DNA of 64,000 nucleotides from Gordonia sputi NBRC 100414 (GTDB taxonomy: Bacteria; Actinomycetota; Actinomycetes; Mycobacteriales; Mycobacteriaceae): positions 80,858 to 144,857 of the forward strand of contig NZ_BAFC01000059.1 in the NCBI RefSeq assembly GCF_000248055.1, in the 5' to 3' direction. The translations under genes were made by a program, and so were the position numbers. Positions 52,838-61,021 of the stretch are shown here, piece after piece (the stretch's first letter is position 1; each line of letters starts with the position of its first letter). The notes beneath the pieces are model-generated. The model was not told where the DNA came from. It saw only the letters and a program-made list of their open reading frames with translations, and ran no database searches.

Positions 52838-53329
52838 ATGTCGAAGATCACGCATTCACCGTCGACGCGCATCCGCAGGTTCGTAGCGATCGCAGCTGCC
52901 ACTGCCGCGGCGGCGGTTCCGCTGGCCACAGGCGGCGGACTCGCTTCCGCTGCGCCCGCCCAGCCCGTCGGACACTGCTCCATCACCTATCCCAACCCCA
53001 ATCTGTTCGCACTGCCGACCTCGGCCACCGCATCGATCACTCAGTCGGGTCGCGGTGGCATCCAGGTACGCCTGGACTCCAGGCCGCTGTCGATCGCCGG
53101 CTACCAGCAAAAGGTGACAGTGACGTGGGCAAACCTCCGAACCGGGAAGTCGGGCAGCGTGTTCAGCGACCCGACGCGCGTCGGTGGCCTCACGTCGACG
53201 GTCTCGGTGCCACGAATCGCCACCGCCCCCGGCCGCATCGCACTGGTGATCGGCGCCACCAACACCAGTTCGATCAACCCGAACGCAATGACCAACGGCG
53301 ATTGCAGCACCGAGTACGTGGTTCGCTGA
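52838..53329 (+). CDS. Small secreted protein with Ig-like fold, unknown function
   Basis: 163 residues. Signal peptide with basic start (SPSTRIRRF), hydrophobic core and AxA site (GLASAAPA, cleavage near residue 40), leaving ~120 residues. The mature part is Thr/Ser/Val-rich with two Cys (GHCSITYPNP near the start and GDCSTEYVVR at the end) that may form a disulfide. AGGGAGA precedes the ATG. Layout resembles actinobacterial secreted beta-sandwich proteins; no function can be assigned. Confidence 0.7.
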   Translation: MSKITHSPSTRIRRFVAIAAATAAAAVPLATGGGLASAAPAQPVGHCSITYPNPNLFALPTSATASITQSGRGGIQVRLDSRPLSIAGYQQKVTVTWANLRTGKSGSVFSDPTRVGGLTSTVSVPRIATAPGRIALVIGATNTSSINPNAMTNGDCSTEYVVR

Positions 53330-53416
53330 CGTCTGCCGACGACCCATTGGCAACGTCGGGAGCCGGTCGCTGAAGGCAACCGCCCTCCCCGACATGCCGG
53401 GCGGGCCCGATCGTCG

Positions 53417-53422
53417 TAGCGT
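53417..53422 (+). promoter_or_regulatory. Leaderless -10 box (TAGCGT) for the 8-oxoguanine deaminase / xdh operon
   Basis: TANNNT with a 6-nt spacer to the GTG at 53429; no Shine-Dalgarno. Confidence 0.55.
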
Positions 53423-53428
53423 GTCGCT

Positions 53429-54808
53429 GTGCCCTCAGCAACCCTCATCGAGAATGCCTCCGTGGTGACCGTCGACCCGGATCGTCGGGAATTGACGCGC
53501 GCGTCGGTGCTGATCGAGGGCACCACGATCAGCGCGATCATCGAGGCGGATGCCCCAGCGGCGCCGTTGCCTGACGACGTCATCCGGATCGACGGCTCGG
53601 GCTGCGTGCTCACGCCCGGCCTGGTGAACACCCATCACCACCTCTATCAGTGGATCACTCGGGGGCTCGCCGCCGATCACACGCTCTTCCAATGGCTGAC
53701 GACGCTGTACCCCATCTGGGCGGGTATCGACGAGCAAGCTGTGCACACGGCAGCGCTTGGCGGTCTCTCGACACTCGCGTTGTCTGGCTGCACGACGACG
53801 ACCGACCACCACTACGTCTTCCCGCGCGAGGGCGGCGACCTGCTCGGTGCCGAAATCGGTGCAGCCCGGGCCGTCGGCGTGCGCTTCCACCCGACGCGCG
53901 GTTCGATGGACCTGTCCGAGAAGGACGGCGGCCTACCGCCGGACACCGTGGTGCAGAGCATCGACGAGATCCTCGCCGCAAGCTCCGATGCCGTTGCGCG
54001 CTGGCATGATCCGGCACCGGATTCGATGCTGCGCATCGCACTGGCACCGTGCTCACCGTTCTCGGTGACCACCGACCTGCTCCGCGAATCCGCCGTGCTG
54101 GCACGAGAACTCGGCGTCCGGCTGCATACCCACCTCGCCGAGTCGGTCGACGAGAACACTTACTGCGACGAGCATTTCGGTTGCACACCACTGGAATACA
54201 TGGAATCGGTCGGTTGGACGGGCGACGACGTGTGGTTCGCCCACGGCATCGAGTTCGCCGACGACGAGATCGCCCGGCTCGCAGCGACGTCGACCGGCGT
54301 CGCCCACTGCCCCACCTCCAATGCCCGCCTTGGCAACCACATCTGTCGCACTCGTGACCTCGTCGACGCAGGGGTTCCCGTGGGATTGGGCGTCGACGGC
54401 GCGGCGTCGAACGAATCGGCCCGTCTCCTCGAGGAGGCACACCAGGCCGTGCTGATGGCCCGCACCCGGGGAGGCCCAACCGCGCTCACGACCCGGACGG
54501 CCATCGAGCTCGCCACCATCGGTGGTGCTCGAGTACTGGGCCGCGCCAACGAGATCGGCTCCATCGAGGTCGGGAAGCTCGCCGACCTCGTCCTCTGGGA
54601 CCTCACCACGCTCGCGCACGCCGACATCGACGACCCGGTGGCAGCACTGGTTCTCGGCGCCATCCCGCCGATCAAGGCGTCGTGGGTCAACGGCACACAG
54701 ATCGTCGCCGACGCCGAGTTGCTCACCGTCGACACGACGACCGTCGCGGCCGACTGCGCACGCGAGCATCGTCGACTACTCGACAAAGCACGCGGGGCCC
54801 TCACATGA
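53429..54808 (+). CDS. 8-Oxoguanine deaminase (amidohydrolase)
   Basis: 459 residues, AtzA/guanine-deaminase-like. Metal site NTHHHLYQWITRGLA near residue 70, THLAESVDENTYC, WFAHGIEFADDEI, and the catalytic Asp in GLGVDGAASNESARLLEEAHQAVLM. These stretches match 8-oxoguanine deaminases, which make urate directly; guanine or a triazine remains possible. GTG start. Followed by the two xanthine dehydrogenase genes (28-bp gap), so this operon feeds purines into urate. Confidence 0.85.
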   Translation: MPSATLIENASVVTVDPDRRELTRASVLIEGTTISAIIEADAPAAPLPDDVIRIDGSGCVLTPGLVNTHHHLYQWITRGLAADHTLFQWLTTLYPIWAGIDEQAVHTAALGGLSTLALSGCTTTTDHHYVFPREGGDLLGAEIGAARAVGVRFHPTRGSMDLSEKDGGLPPDTVVQSIDEILAASSDAVARWHDPAPDSMLRIALAPCSPFSVTTDLLRESAVLARELGVRLHTHLAESVDENTYCDEHFGCTPLEYMESVGWTGDDVWFAHGIEFADDEIARLAATSTGVAHCPTSNARLGNHICRTRDLVDAGVPVGLGVDGAASNESARLLEEAHQAVLMARTRGGPTALTTRTAIELATIGGARVLGRANEIGSIEVGKLADLVLWDLTTLAHADIDDPVAALVLGAIPPIKASWVNGTQIVADAELLTVDTTTVAADCAREHRRLLDKARGALT

Positions 54809-54836
54809 CACCTCCTATGGCACGCAGGGGACTGTG

Positions 54837-55682
54837 ATGGACCTGCACACGGTCTCGACCTACCGCTATGCCTACAGCCGCGACGACCTCACCTTGGCGG
54901 CGGGCGAGCGCATCGTCGCGGGCGGCACGTGGTTCTTCTCCGAACCGCAGGTGACGTCGAGCGGGGTGGTCGACATCAGCCGAATCGGCTGGGAGCCCTT
55001 CGAGGAACTGCCCGACGGCGGGCTGCGGATCGCGGCCACTGCCACCATCGCGCAACTCGCCGAGCTGCCCGCCGAACACGGTTGGCGGGCACATCCGCTG
55101 CTCTTCCAGTGCGCGACAGCACTTCTGGCGTCCTTCAAGATCTGGAACGTCGCCACCGTCGGCGGAAACATCTGCCGTTCGTTCGCGGCCGCATCGATGG
55201 TGTCGCTCGCGGCGGGACTGGACGGTCGCGCACTGATCTGGCGGCCGGACGGCACCGATTACAGCCTCGACGTCGCCGACTTCGTCACCGGCAACGGAAC
55301 CAACACCCTGGGCGAGGGAGAGGTGTTGCGCGCCATCGACATCCCCGGATACGCACTGCGCGGCAGAACCGGATTCAGGAAGATCGCCTTGGCAGAGTTG
55401 GGACGCTCCGGCGTGGTGGTCACCGGGCGCCGCGACGAGGATGACACCGTCGTCGTCGGGATCACCGCGGCAACGCTATGGCCTACCGTGCTGCGCTACA
55501 ACGGATTACCCGACGCCGAGCGTCTGCGCTCCGACATCTGGTCGGCCGACGGCTACTACACCGACCCGCTCGGCGCCGCCGATTGGCGGCGCGGGGTCAG
55601 CGCGGTCCTGGCCGAACAGATCCGTGACGAACTGGGACGGGACGAACCACAACGGGACACGGAAGGGGCTGCTGCACCGTGA
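54837..55682 (+). CDS. Xanthine dehydrogenase FAD-binding subunit
   Basis: 281 residues of the medium FAD-binding subunit family. FAD loop AGGTWFFSEPQ, TATIAQLAELPAEHGW, and the flavin-binding IWNVATVGGNICRSFAAASMVSLAAGLDGRA (variant of the TVGGN/LCxAxPAAD region). C-terminal CO-dehydrogenase-flavoprotein domain. AGGGGA precedes the ATG. Its last codons overlap the next gene by 4 nt. Passes electrons from the Fe-S domain to NAD. Confidence 0.88.
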   Translation: MDLHTVSTYRYAYSRDDLTLAAGERIVAGGTWFFSEPQVTSSGVVDISRIGWEPFEELPDGGLRIAATATIAQLAELPAEHGWRAHPLLFQCATALLASFKIWNVATVGGNICRSFAAASMVSLAAGLDGRALIWRPDGTDYSLDVADFVTGNGTNTLGEGEVLRAIDIPGYALRGRTGFRKIALAELGRSGVVVTGRRDEDDTVVVGITAATLWPTVLRYNGLPDAERLRSDIWSADGYYTDPLGAADWRRGVSAVLAEQIRDELGRDEPQRDTEGAAAP

Positions 55683-58528
55683 AGTTCGAGATCAACGGCG
55701 AGCCGGTTGACGCGAGTCCCGCTGCGGGACAGTGCCTGCGCACATTTCTGCGCGACCAAGCCCACTTCGAGGTCAAGAAGGGTTGCGACGCGGGCGACTG
55801 CGGCGCGTGCTCGGTGTTGGTCGACGACACGCCGGTGCACTCGTGCATCTTTCCGGCCCAGCGGATCGAAGGTCGTTCGGTCACAACGGTCTCGGGCCTC
55901 GGTACACCCGACGACCTCCATCCCATGCAGCAGGCCTTCGTCGACAACTTCGGCTTCCAGTGCGGCTTCTGCACGGCCGGAATGATCGTCACGGCGTCAA
56001 CGCTCGACGCCGACACCGCCCACGACACCGACGAACTACAGCGGAAGATGAAGGGAAACCTCTGCCGCTGCACGGGATATCGCGCGATCCGCCAGGCGAT
56101 CCGGCAGGGCGTCGACGCCGCACAGCCCGCCGATCCCCCCGCCAGCCAACCCGCTGGTCGAGCAGACTCCACCGCTGGTCGAGCAGACACGAGCAACGCG
56201 TCCCCCGCTGGTCGAGCAGACGCGAGGAACGAGCGTCGTGTCGAGACCACCTCCCCCGCGATCGGCGCGTCGCTCACGCCGCCCGCGGGCCGCCGGGTTG
56301 TCACCGGAACCGAGCCGTACACCTTCGACGTCGCAGTCCCCGGAACCCGCTACCTGCGAGTGCTCACCTCGCCACACCCGCACGCCCGGATCGTCTCGAT
56401 CGACACGTCCGCGGCGCAGGCTCTTCCCGGCGTCGCGCTCGTCCTCACCCACGAGAACGTCAGTACGCGAAGGTTTTCCACCGCGAGGCACGAGTCGCGT
56501 GCCGACGATCCGGACGACACACTCGTCCTCGACTCCGTGGTGCGGTTCGTCGGGCAGCGGGTGGCGGCAGTGGTCGCCGACACCGCCGGAATCGCCGAGG
56601 AAGCGTGCCGCCTGATCGACGTCGAGTACGAGCTCCTGCCCGGCGTCTTCGATCCCGAGGAAGCACGACGTCCCGGCGCCCCACTGGTCCACCCCGAACG
56701 CACCCCCGAGGACCGCGTGTTCGAGGCAGAGCGCAACGTCATCTCCTCGTTCCACGAGGGATTCGGTGGCGACGTCGACGCCACGCTCGCGGACTCTGCC
56801 GTCACCGTAGGCGGAACCTGGCAGACTGCACGAGTTTCCCACGCACAGTTGGAGACCCACGGCTCCATCGGCTGGCTCGACGACGACGGCCGACTCGTGA
56901 TCCGCACCAGCACGCAGGTGCCGTTCCTGGTACGCGACGAACTCGCGCTTTTGCTCGACCTTCCCGCAGATCGCATCCGCGTGTTCAGCGCCCGCGTCGG
57001 CGGCGGATTCGGCGGCAAGCAGGAGCTACTCACCGAAGACCTGGTGGCGATCGCGGTGCTACGCACCGGAATGCCCGTTGCGTACGAGATGTCGCGGACC
57101 GACGAGATGACCCGCACCACCTATCGTCATCCCTTCCGTGTCGCAGTCGATCTCGGCGCCGACGCGGACGGCCGACTGCGTGCGATGAAGGTCGACGTTC
57201 TCTCAGACACGGGCGCGTACGGCAATCACTCCATGGGTGTCATGTTCCACGCGTGCGCCGAGTCGGTCTCGGTGTACAACTGCCCGGTCAAGCGGATCGA
57301 CGCCGAGGTGGTCTACACCAACAACCCACCGTCTGGTGCGTTCCGCGGCTACGGCCTCGGGCAGGTGATCCTCGCCGTCGAATCCGCCATGGACGAACTC
57401 GCGATTGCCCTCGACATCGATCCGTTCGAGCTGCGTCGACTCAACGCGGTCCGCGACGGCGATCCGCTTCTCATCGCGCACCCCGAACCCGAGGACGACC
57501 TGATCTACGGGAGCTACGGGCTCGACCAGTGCCTCGACCTCGCCCAGACAGCACTACGCCGCGGCAATGATGTCGCTGCGCCAGAAGGTGATTCGTGGCG
57601 GATCGGCGAGGGCATGGCCATTGCCGCGATCGCCACCATGGCTCCGCGCGGCCATTTCTCGACCGTCACCGTCGGTGTCGACACCGACGGGAGCTACCAC
57701 GTCGGTGTGGGCACGGCCGAGTTCGGCAACGGCACGACGACGGTGCTCACCCAGATCGTCGCCGAAGCGTTGGGCACCGTACCGTCGCGAATCGTGTTGG
57801 CACACGGCGACACCGACGCAGCGATCTACGACACCGGCGCCTTTGCGTCGGCAGGCATCACGGTCGCCGGAAAGGCAACCTATGGCGCAGCACTCGCGCT
57901 GCGTACGGTCCTGCTCGACGCGGCGTCGTCGATCACCGCAACGGCACCCGACGCCATCCGGTTGGTCCCCGACGGCGCACTCGTCGGTGAACGACTCGTG
58001 AGCTTCGACGAACTCATCGACACCGTCGACGCTGCGCACCGCGTGGGCGACCGCGTGGTCGCCACCGGTTCCGAGAGCGGCGCGCTGCGCTCGATTGCGT
58101 TCAACGTGCACGCTTTTCGGGTAGCCGTCGACACCGCGACCGGCAACGTTCGCATCCTGCAGTCCGTCCAGTCAGCCGACGCGGGCACGGTGATGAACCC
58201 GCAACAGTGTCGCGGCCAGGTGGAAGGTGGTGTGGCGCAGGCGATCGGATCGTCGTTGTATGAGGAGATCATGCTCGACGGCAAGGGCGTGCCGATCACA
58301 CCCGTGTTCCGCACCTATCGGGTGCCGCAGATGGCCGATGTCCCCGAGACCGAGGTCTACTTCGCCGACACCGCCGACGAACTCGGCCCGTATGGCGCGA
58401 AGTCGATGAGCGAGTCACCCTACAACCCGGTGGCCCCCGCTCTTGCCAACGCGATCCGGCGGGCGATCGGCGAGCGCCCGTACGAGCTGCCGATGTCGCG
58501 TGATCGGGTGTGGCGCCTGCTCCAGTGA
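55679..58528 (+). CDS. Xanthine dehydrogenase, fused 2Fe-2S and molybdopterin subunit
   Basis: 949 residues combining two normally separate or differently ordered subunits. Residues 1-~150: two [2Fe-2S] domains (KKGCDAGDCGACSVLVDD...C; FQCGFCTAGM and GNLCRCTGY). Residues 158-190: linker encoded by a repeat element. From ~195: molybdopterin domain (PYTFDVAVPGTRYLRVLTSPHPHARI, VGGGFGGKQELL, PSGAFRGYGLGQ, and the catalytic Glu in GAKSMSESPYNPVAPALANAI). Oxidises hypoxanthine and xanthine to urate. A hairpin terminator follows (58620-58664). Confidence 0.9.
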   Translation: MKFEINGEPVDASPAAGQCLRTFLRDQAHFEVKKGCDAGDCGACSVLVDDTPVHSCIFPAQRIEGRSVTTVSGLGTPDDLHPMQQAFVDNFGFQCGFCTAGMIVTASTLDADTAHDTDELQRKMKGNLCRCTGYRAIRQAIRQGVDAAQPADPPASQPAGRADSTAGRADTSNASPAGRADARNERRVETTSPAIGASLTPPAGRRVVTGTEPYTFDVAVPGTRYLRVLTSPHPHARIVSIDTSAAQALPGVALVLTHENVSTRRFSTARHESRADDPDDTLVLDSVVRFVGQRVAAVVADTAGIAEEACRLIDVEYELLPGVFDPEEARRPGAPLVHPERTPEDRVFEAERNVISSFHEGFGGDVDATLADSAVTVGGTWQTARVSHAQLETHGSIGWLDDDGRLVIRTSTQVPFLVRDELALLLDLPADRIRVFSARVGGGFGGKQELLTEDLVAIAVLRTGMPVAYEMSRTDEMTRTTYRHPFRVAVDLGADADGRLRAMKVDVLSDTGAYGNHSMGVMFHACAESVSVYNCPVKRIDAEVVYTNNPPSGAFRGYGLGQVILAVESAMDELAIALDIDPFELRRLNAVRDGDPLLIAHPEPEDDLIYGSYGLDQCLDLAQTALRRGNDVAAPEGDSWRIGEGMAIAAIATMAPRGHFSTVTVGVDTDGSYHVGVGTAEFGNGTTTVLTQIVAEALGTVPSRIVLAHGDTDAAIYDTGAFASAGITVAGKATYGAALALRTVLLDAASSITATAPDAIRLVPDGALVGERLVSFDELIDTVDAAHRVGDRVVATGSESGALRSIAFNVHAFRVAVDTATGNVRILQSVQSADAGTVMNPQQCRGQVEGGVAQAIGSSLYEEIMLDGKGVPITPVFRTYRVPQMADVPETEVYFADTADELGPYGAKSMSESPYNPVAPALANAIRRAIGERPYELPMSRDRVWRLLQ
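56151..56248. repeat. In-frame repeat element forming the xanthine dehydrogenase linker
   Basis: ccgctggtcgagcagac occurs at 56151-56167, 56172-56188 and 56205-56221. The third copy continues gcgaggaacgagcg...gtgtcgagacc to 56248. This resembles a dispersed intergenic repeat I recall from Gordonia/Rhodococcus genomes (from memory, not searched). Here it is translated (PAGRAD, TAGRAD, PAGRAD). Confidence 0.75.
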
Positions 58529-58539
58529 CGATTGGCATT

Positions 58540-58611
58540 CCAGACGCGGCCCGAGCGTGTGGACGCAGCTGGTGTATCAGCCGCGCGTCTGCCAACTCGA
58601 GCCGCGTCTGG
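58540..58611. repeat. Long inverted repeat downstream of the xanthine dehydrogenase gene
   Basis: ccagacgcggc (58540-58550) and gccgcgtctgg (58601-58611) are exact reverse complements; a third related segment gccgcgcgtctg (58579-58590) offers an alternative pairing. The region starts 12 bases after the stop codon. Confidence 0.7.
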
Positions 58612-58619
58612 GATCTGAG

Positions 58620-58664
58620 TCGGGTCAGCCGACGGTCGCACAGTTTCGGTGACCCGAACTTTTT
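58620..58664 (+). terminator. Intrinsic terminator of the xanthine dehydrogenase operon
   Basis: tcgggtca and tgacccga form a perfect 8-bp stem, extended inward by gccga/ttcgg with a bulge, followed by acttttt. Confidence 0.8.
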
Positions 58665-58711
58665 GATTCGCCCGTGTTGAACTCGACGTCGAGCTGTGCG
58701 AGATTGGTCAG

Positions 58712-59989
58712 GTGAGCACGGTCGAAGAGCGCGAGCAGCCGGAGCCGACCGAGGCCCGCCGACGCATACGTCGTCCGCGTGCGCTGTTGCGCAACGTCGC
58801 ACTACTCGGCCCCGCCTTCGTCGCCGCGATCGCCTACGTCGACCCGGGCAACGTCGCAGCCAACATCACCGCAGGGTCCCGATACGGGTTTCTGCTGGTC
58901 TGGGTGCTGGTGCTGGCCAACGTCATCGCCATGCTGATTCAGTACCAGTCGGCGAAGCTCGGCATCGTCACCGGCAAGGGACTGCCCGCCCTGATCGGGG
59001 CGCGGATGGGTCGTCGTTCTCGACTCGCGTTCTGGGCACAGGCCGAGGCCGTCGCAGTGGCAACCGACCTCGCGGAGGTGCTCGGCGGGGCCATCGCACT
59101 GCATCTGCTGTTCGGACTGCCACTCGTCCTCGGCGGCGTGATCGTCGGCGTGGTGTCTCTCCTGATGCTGCTTCTGCAGAATGCGCGCCAACAACACGTT
59201 TTCGAACGGGTCATCCTTGGCATGCTCGCGATCATCGTCGTGGGATTCCTCGCAGGCCTCGTCGTCGAACCGCCGCCCGCCGGAGAGGTTCTCGGTGGGC
59301 TCGTGCCCCGCCTGCAGGGCCCCGAGACAGTGCTGCTCGCCGCGTCCATGCTCGGCGCGACTGTGATGCCGCACGCGATCTACGTCCACTCCTCACTGGT
59401 CGTCGACCGACACGGCATCAGCTCGTCGCCGTCGCGAAAGCGGCGCCTGATCAGGGTGACGCGGTGGGATGTCGTCATCGCTCTCATCGTGGCAGGCGCC
59501 GTGAACATCGCACTGCTGTTGCTCGCGGCCACCAACCTCCGCGGCAAGGAGGGCACCGACACCATCGAGGGAGCCTACGACGCCGTCCGCGACTCCCTCG
59601 GCCCCTCGGTGGCGACCATCTTCGCAATCGGCCTGCTGGCCAGCGGGCTCGCAGCGACCTCTGTCGGTTCGTCGGCGGGCTCGGCGATCATGGACGGCCT
59701 ACTGCACGTTCGGGTTCCTCTCGTGGTGCGCAGACTCGTCACGCTCATTCCCGCGCTCGTCGTGCTCGCTGTCGGTGTGGACCCAAGCTGGGCGCTGGTG
59801 ATCAGTCAGGTGGTGCTGAGCTTCGGAATCCCGTTCGCGATCATCCCCCTCGGCCGACTCACCGCCGACCGCGGGCTCATGGGCGAGTACGCCGATGGGT
59901 GGCCGCTGCGCATCGGAGCCGCGGTGTCGTCGGTGCTCATCGTCGTGCTGAACCTTGCCCTCATCGTGCTGCTGATCATCGGCGCGTGA
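58712..59989 (+). CDS. mntH: MntH, Nramp-family divalent metal transporter
   Basis: 425 residues, about 11 membrane helices. Metal-site motif DPGNVAAN in helix 1 and MPHAIYVHSSLVV in helix 6 are both complete, with an acidic N-terminus (STVEEREQPEPTEA). Imports Mn2+ (or Fe2+) with protons. GTG start, GGTCAG just upstream is weak. No MntR box recognised in 58665-58711. Next gene is mgtC, 315 bp away. Confidence 0.92.
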   Translation: MSTVEEREQPEPTEARRRIRRPRALLRNVALLGPAFVAAIAYVDPGNVAANITAGSRYGFLLVWVLVLANVIAMLIQYQSAKLGIVTGKGLPALIGARMGRRSRLAFWAQAEAVAVATDLAEVLGGAIALHLLFGLPLVLGGVIVGVVSLLMLLLQNARQQHVFERVILGMLAIIVVGFLAGLVVEPPPAGEVLGGLVPRLQGPETVLLAASMLGATVMPHAIYVHSSLVVDRHGISSSPSRKRRLIRVTRWDVVIALIVAGAVNIALLLLAATNLRGKEGTDTIEGAYDAVRDSLGPSVATIFAIGLLASGLAATSVGSSAGSAIMDGLLHVRVPLVVRRLVTLIPALVVLAVGVDPSWALVISQVVLSFGIPFAIIPLGRLTADRGLMGEYADGWPLRIGAAVSSVLIVVLNLALIVLLIIGA

Positions 59990-60141
59990 GCATCAGCAGC
60001 ACCGCGTGTTGTCATCGGCGCCACATGGGACTTCTCTATTCCGACATCTCGGCTCCACATGTCGTCCGTCACGTTGACATCACCGGCCAGCACGGCTATC
60101 ACTGATATGCACTCGACCGACCGGGTGCGAATGCGCTTGCA

Positions 60142-60211
60142 GGGAGGTGAGATCCGAATGCCATCTGGTGACAGTTCTTCTGACAGAACATCGTTCGAAT
60201 CGTGCCCTCCC
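60142..60211 (+). ncRNA. Nested RNA hairpin sequestering the leader-ORF ribosome-binding site
   Basis: Three stacked stems: gggagg (60142-60147) with cctccc (60206-60211); gatccgaa (60151-60158) with ttcgaatc (60194-60201), one mismatch; gttct (60174-60178) with agaac (60185-60189). The outer stem covers the Shine-Dalgarno of the 23-codon ORF, and its 3' strand is that ORF's CCT CCC codons. Confidence 0.65.
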
Positions 60212-60229
60212 CTCGCTCGTCACAGGTGA
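60158..60229 (+). CDS. Putative leader peptide upstream of mgtC (23 residues)
   Basis: ATG with GGGAGG ten bases upstream, encoding MPSGDSSSDRTS... and ending ...PPLARHR, stop TGA at 60227-60229. It contains a Pro-Pro pair and one Cys. It lies wholly within the structured mgtC leader, 75 bases before the mgtC start. In enterobacteria mgtA/mgtC leaders use short proline-rich ORFs to sense Mg2+ or proline; that this one does so is inference. Confidence 0.5.
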   Translation: MPSGDSSSDRTSFESCPPLARHR

Positions 60230-60304
60230 GCCGACGCCGCGCGTATCGCGTGCGGTACCGCGGCCGTGTGCGGGTTGGGGAACCCTGACCCCAAGGCGGT
60301 CCTC

Positions 60305-61021
60305 ATGTCCATCACCGCACTCGACATCTTTGCCCGTATCTCCGTAGCACTGCTATGTGGAGCCGCGATCGGCTTCGAACGCCAGTGGCGTTCTCGCACA
60401 GCGGGTCTGCGAACGAACGCACTCGTCGCGCTCGGAGCGGCCCTGTTCGTCGCGATGGGGGCATTCAGCTTTCACGGTCCAGACGCCGACCCGACTCGCG
60501 TTGCTGCCCAGATCGTTTCCGGTATCGGCTTTCTCGGTGCAGGCGTGATCATGAAGCAGGGCGCGTCGATCTCCGGTCTCAACACAGCGGCGACACTGTG
60601 GGCGTCGGCCGCTGTCGGCGCTCTCGCCGGCGGCGGACTCCTCCTCGTCGCCATCGCGGGCACGGCAACCGTGATGCTCGCGAATACGCTGCTCCGACCC
60701 CTCGGTAGGCTGATCGACCGCCACCCCGGCGACACCGGCCGTGAATCGCCCTCCGCGAACTACATTTTCGAGGTCACCTGTCCACAAGCGGCCGAAACCA
60801 CCGTGCGCGCAATGGTGTTCGACGCCGTGCACCGTCCGGAGCTGACCGTACGGTCCATCGCCGCGACCGACGACGAAAACGGGATCGTGACGATCACCGC
60901 GCATGTGTTCAGCGCCGAGCGCAACGACCGCGACATCGAAGACGCTCTCGCGACGGTGGTGCGCGCCGAACCGGTGACGTCGGTGCGCTGGTCGGCGAGC
61001 GCCGAACCGAGCGCCGACTGA
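60305..61021 (+). CDS. mgtC: MgtC family membrane protein
   Basis: 238 residues. N-terminal MgtC domain with at least four membrane helices (1-~140): ALLCGAAIGFERQWRSRTAGLRTNALVALGAALFV, GIGFLGAGVIMKQGASISGLNTAATLWASAAVGALAG, then a soluble ACT-like C-domain (~155-230). MgtC proteins aid survival in low Mg2+ and acid by restraining the F-ATPase. ATG with AAGG eight bases upstream. Its 3' end, with stop codon, is triplicated (61009-61057). Confidence 0.92.
   Translation: MSITALDIFARISVALLCGAAIGFERQWRSRTAGLRTNALVALGAALFVAMGAFSFHGPDADPTRVAAQIVSGIGFLGAGVIMKQGASISGLNTAATLWASAAVGALAGGGLLLVAIAGTATVMLANTLLRPLGRLIDRHPGDTGRESPSANYIFEVTCPQAAETTVRAMVFDAVHRPELTVRSIAATDDENGIVTITAHVFSAERNDRDIEDALATVVRAEPVTSVRWSASAEPSAD

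Larger units (their letters stand above)
59990..60304 (+). promoter_or_regulatory. mgtC leader region with successive hairpins
   Basis: No large gene in these 315 bases. Structures: nested hairpin 60142-60211; gccgcg/cgcggc at 60236-60264; ttgggg/ccccaa at 60275-60294, whose end touches the AAGG ribosome-binding site of mgtC. I tested for the M-box (ykoK) magnesium riboswitch: aggtgagatcc resembles its 5' segment, but the other conserved parts are absent. No -10 box could be assigned with confidence. Confidence 0.55.

Noticed and set aside
56151..56248. Insertion sequence end in the xanthine dehydrogenase gene
   Set aside because: No transposase, no target duplication, and the frame is intact; it behaves as a small repeat element.
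60142..60211. M-box (ykoK) magnesium riboswitch before mgtC
   Set aside because: Only aggtgagatcc resembles the 5' segment; the conserved gaaa.gtc.agagacgccaa region and the closing stem partner are missing.
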